Source of the DNA: Rhodobacterales bacterium
Lineage (GTDB): Bacteria; Pseudomonadota; Alphaproteobacteria; Rhodobacterales; Rhodobacteraceae
DNA: 64,000 nt
NCBI GenBank assembly: GCA_026400355.1
Contig: JAPLPE010000014.1
Coordinates: 1 to 64,000, forward strand
Direction of reading: 5' to 3'
Shown: positions 63,088 to 64,000 of the stretch, in pieces
Numbering within the stretch: position 1 is the stretch's first letter
Layout of the letters: each line of letters opens with the position of its first letter
Notes under the pieces: generated by a model
Databases searched by the model: none
Seen by the model: only the letters and a program-made list of their open reading frames with translations
Told to the model about the DNA's origin: nothing
Position numbers and translations under genes: made by a program

Positions 63088-63915
63088 TCAGAGCAGGTCG
63101 AACAGGAACCGGGCCGAGACGACGACAAGGAAGCATCCGAAGGCGGTTTCGAGCGTCCGTTTGGGGAGTTTGTGAGCTAGGGTGACGCCAAAGCGGGTGG
63201 TCAGGATCGAGGTAGGGATCGTGGCGGCGAAGGTGAGCCAGCTGACAAACCCGGTCGCATCGGGCGGCAGGCCGGCGCGGCCCCAGCCCGCATAGACATA
63301 GCCCAGAGTGCCGGGGAGCGCGATCAGAACGCCCACACCGGCGGCAGTCGATATTGCGCGGTGTATAGGCACGGCGTGCAGCGTTAGCAGAAGGTTGGTG
63401 ATTGCCCCGCCGCCGATGCCCATGAGTGCCGAGAGAAGCCCCACGATGGAGCCATAGACGCGCATCAGCCCCTTGCCGGGCAGGGTTTCGGCGACGCGCC
63501 AGCCCTGGCTGCCGAGTAGCAGGCGTGCGGCGTTGACACTGGCCACGGCGACGAAGACGAGTTTGAACACGAAGGGATCGGCGAAGCGGGCGATGTAGGA
63601 GCCGAGAAGGACGCCCAGTACGACCGGAACGGCCCAGAGGCGGATCAGGGCGGTGTCCATCGTGCCTTTGGCATAGTGACCCCGCGCTGACATGATCGAG
63701 GTCGGGATGATGACGGCGAGCGAAGTTCCGACGGCGAGCGGCATCCGCACGTCGTATGGAATGTCGAGGATGCGGAACACCTCGTAGAAGATCGGGACCG
63801 AGATCGCGCCGCCACCGATCCCGAAGAGGCCCGCCAGAAGGCCGATGACCCCGCCGGCAAGGATCAGGAAACCGATGATCGGCAGGATGTTGGCAAGGGT
63901 CATTGCATCGGTCAT
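63088..63915 (-). CDS. TauE/SafE-family sulfite/organic-anion exporter-like permease
   Basis: A 275-residue membrane protein with about eight hydrophobic helices and the two conserved GxGG motifs of the family: AGLFGIGGGAISVPIFYE near the N-terminus and LMGIGGGAITNLLL in the middle. The substrate (sulfite, sulfoacetate or another anion) is not predictable. An upstream GTG at 63936 (AGGAG only 2 nt away) would add seven residues; the ATG at 63915 is used. A C-run hairpin follows the gene near 63060-63085. Confidence 0.85.
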   Translation of the reverse strand: MTDAMTLANILPIIGFLILAGGVIGLLAGLFGIGGGAISVPIFYEVFRILDIPYDVRMPLAVGTSLAVIIPTSIMSARGHYAKGTMDTALIRLWAVPVVLGVLLGSYIARFADPFVFKLVFVAVASVNAARLLLGSQGWRVAETLPGKGLMRVYGSIVGLLSALMGIGGGAITNLLLTLHAVPIHRAISTAAGVGVLIALPGTLGYVYAGWGRAGLPPDATGFVSWLTFAATIPTSILTTRFGVTLAHKLPKRTLETAFGCFLVVVSARFLFDLL

Positions 63916-64000
63916 CAGGGCATCCCGGCTTTGCACTACTCCTGCCTAGTCTGATCCTTGAGCGCGGGAAAGAGGCCAAGCCTTTTGCAAATGATCCCCA

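Noticed and set aside
1-64000. CRISPR arrays, prophage, transposases, rRNA operons
   Set aside because: No regularly spaced direct repeats, integrase or transposase genes, or rRNA sequence were recognised anywhere in the window.

Overview
The window is chromosomal DNA from an alphaproteobacterium of the Rhodobacterales (Rhodobacteraceae), inferred from gene content and order. It has high GC with strong G/C preference at third codon positions, an rpmF-plsX-fabH-ihfA-MerR-tRNA-Pro string, a long two-domain dCTP deaminase, OlsB (ornithine lipids), a DUF4167 protein after prfA-prmC, and an lptF-lptG-lptD-surA-pdxA-rsmA string. I see no rRNA, CRISPR array, prophage or insertion sequence. There is one tRNA gene, tRNA-Pro(GGG).

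Layout. 1-8.3 kb holds housekeeping genes, mostly on the minus strand: dcd, tRNA-Pro, a MerR regulator, ihfA, fabH, plsX, rpmF, a YceD-type protein, BamE (plus strand) and an ABC-F ATPase. 8.4-12.6 kb carries olsB, msrB, an exported unknown protein, a doubtful small membrane ORF, an orphan iron-type binding protein and mazG. 12.6-18.7 kb on the plus strand carries an M20 amidohydrolase, an agmatinase-type ureohydrolase, a DUF1499 protein, prfA, prmC and a DUF4167 protein. 18.7-26.2 kb on the minus strand is a compact outer-membrane biogenesis run (lptF, lptG, lptD, surA) continuing into pdxA and rsmA. 26.3-34.6 kb is mixed housekeeping: pepA, holC, a GFA protein, an aspartic protease, marC, a second ABC-F, ndk, a frameshifted DUF1349 gene, a lytic transglycosylase lipoprotein and a TfoX C-terminal-domain protein. 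35.2-38.9 kb is an SbcD/SbcC-like (YhaO/YhaN-like) nuclease-ATPase pair.

39.0-53.1 kb on the plus strand is the accessory highlight, a catabolic island for an unidentified deoxy-sugar or sugar acid. It encodes an enolase-superfamily dehydratase interrupted by an in-frame TGA, an L-rhamnose-mutarotase-type protein, an RraA-like protein, a two-gene UxaA-family dehydratase, a 2-keto-3-deoxy-L-fuconate-dehydrogenase-like SDR, a fuconolactonase-like amidohydrolase and a Gfo/Idh/MocA oxidoreductase. A complete five-gene SBP_bac_5-type ABC importer, a class V aminotransferase and a FadR-type GntR regulator follow. Two tandem copies of a GntR-type palindrome precede the importer.

53.3-58.3 kb on the minus strand is a glycine-cleavage operon (gcvT, gcvH, an unknown small ORF, gcvP) behind a tandem glycine riboswitch. 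58.4-64 kb contains a membrane protein of unknown function, a MoxR-type AAA+ ATPase with a VWA-type partner, a DadA-type D-amino-acid dehydrogenase and a TauE/SafE permease.

Two genes have clear reading-frame damage: a premature TGA at 39479 and a one-base frameshift near 33200. A third possible break lies near 10300. Five copies of a dispersed GC-rich intergenic repeat were recognised, four of them lying just 3' of a gene in that gene's direction.
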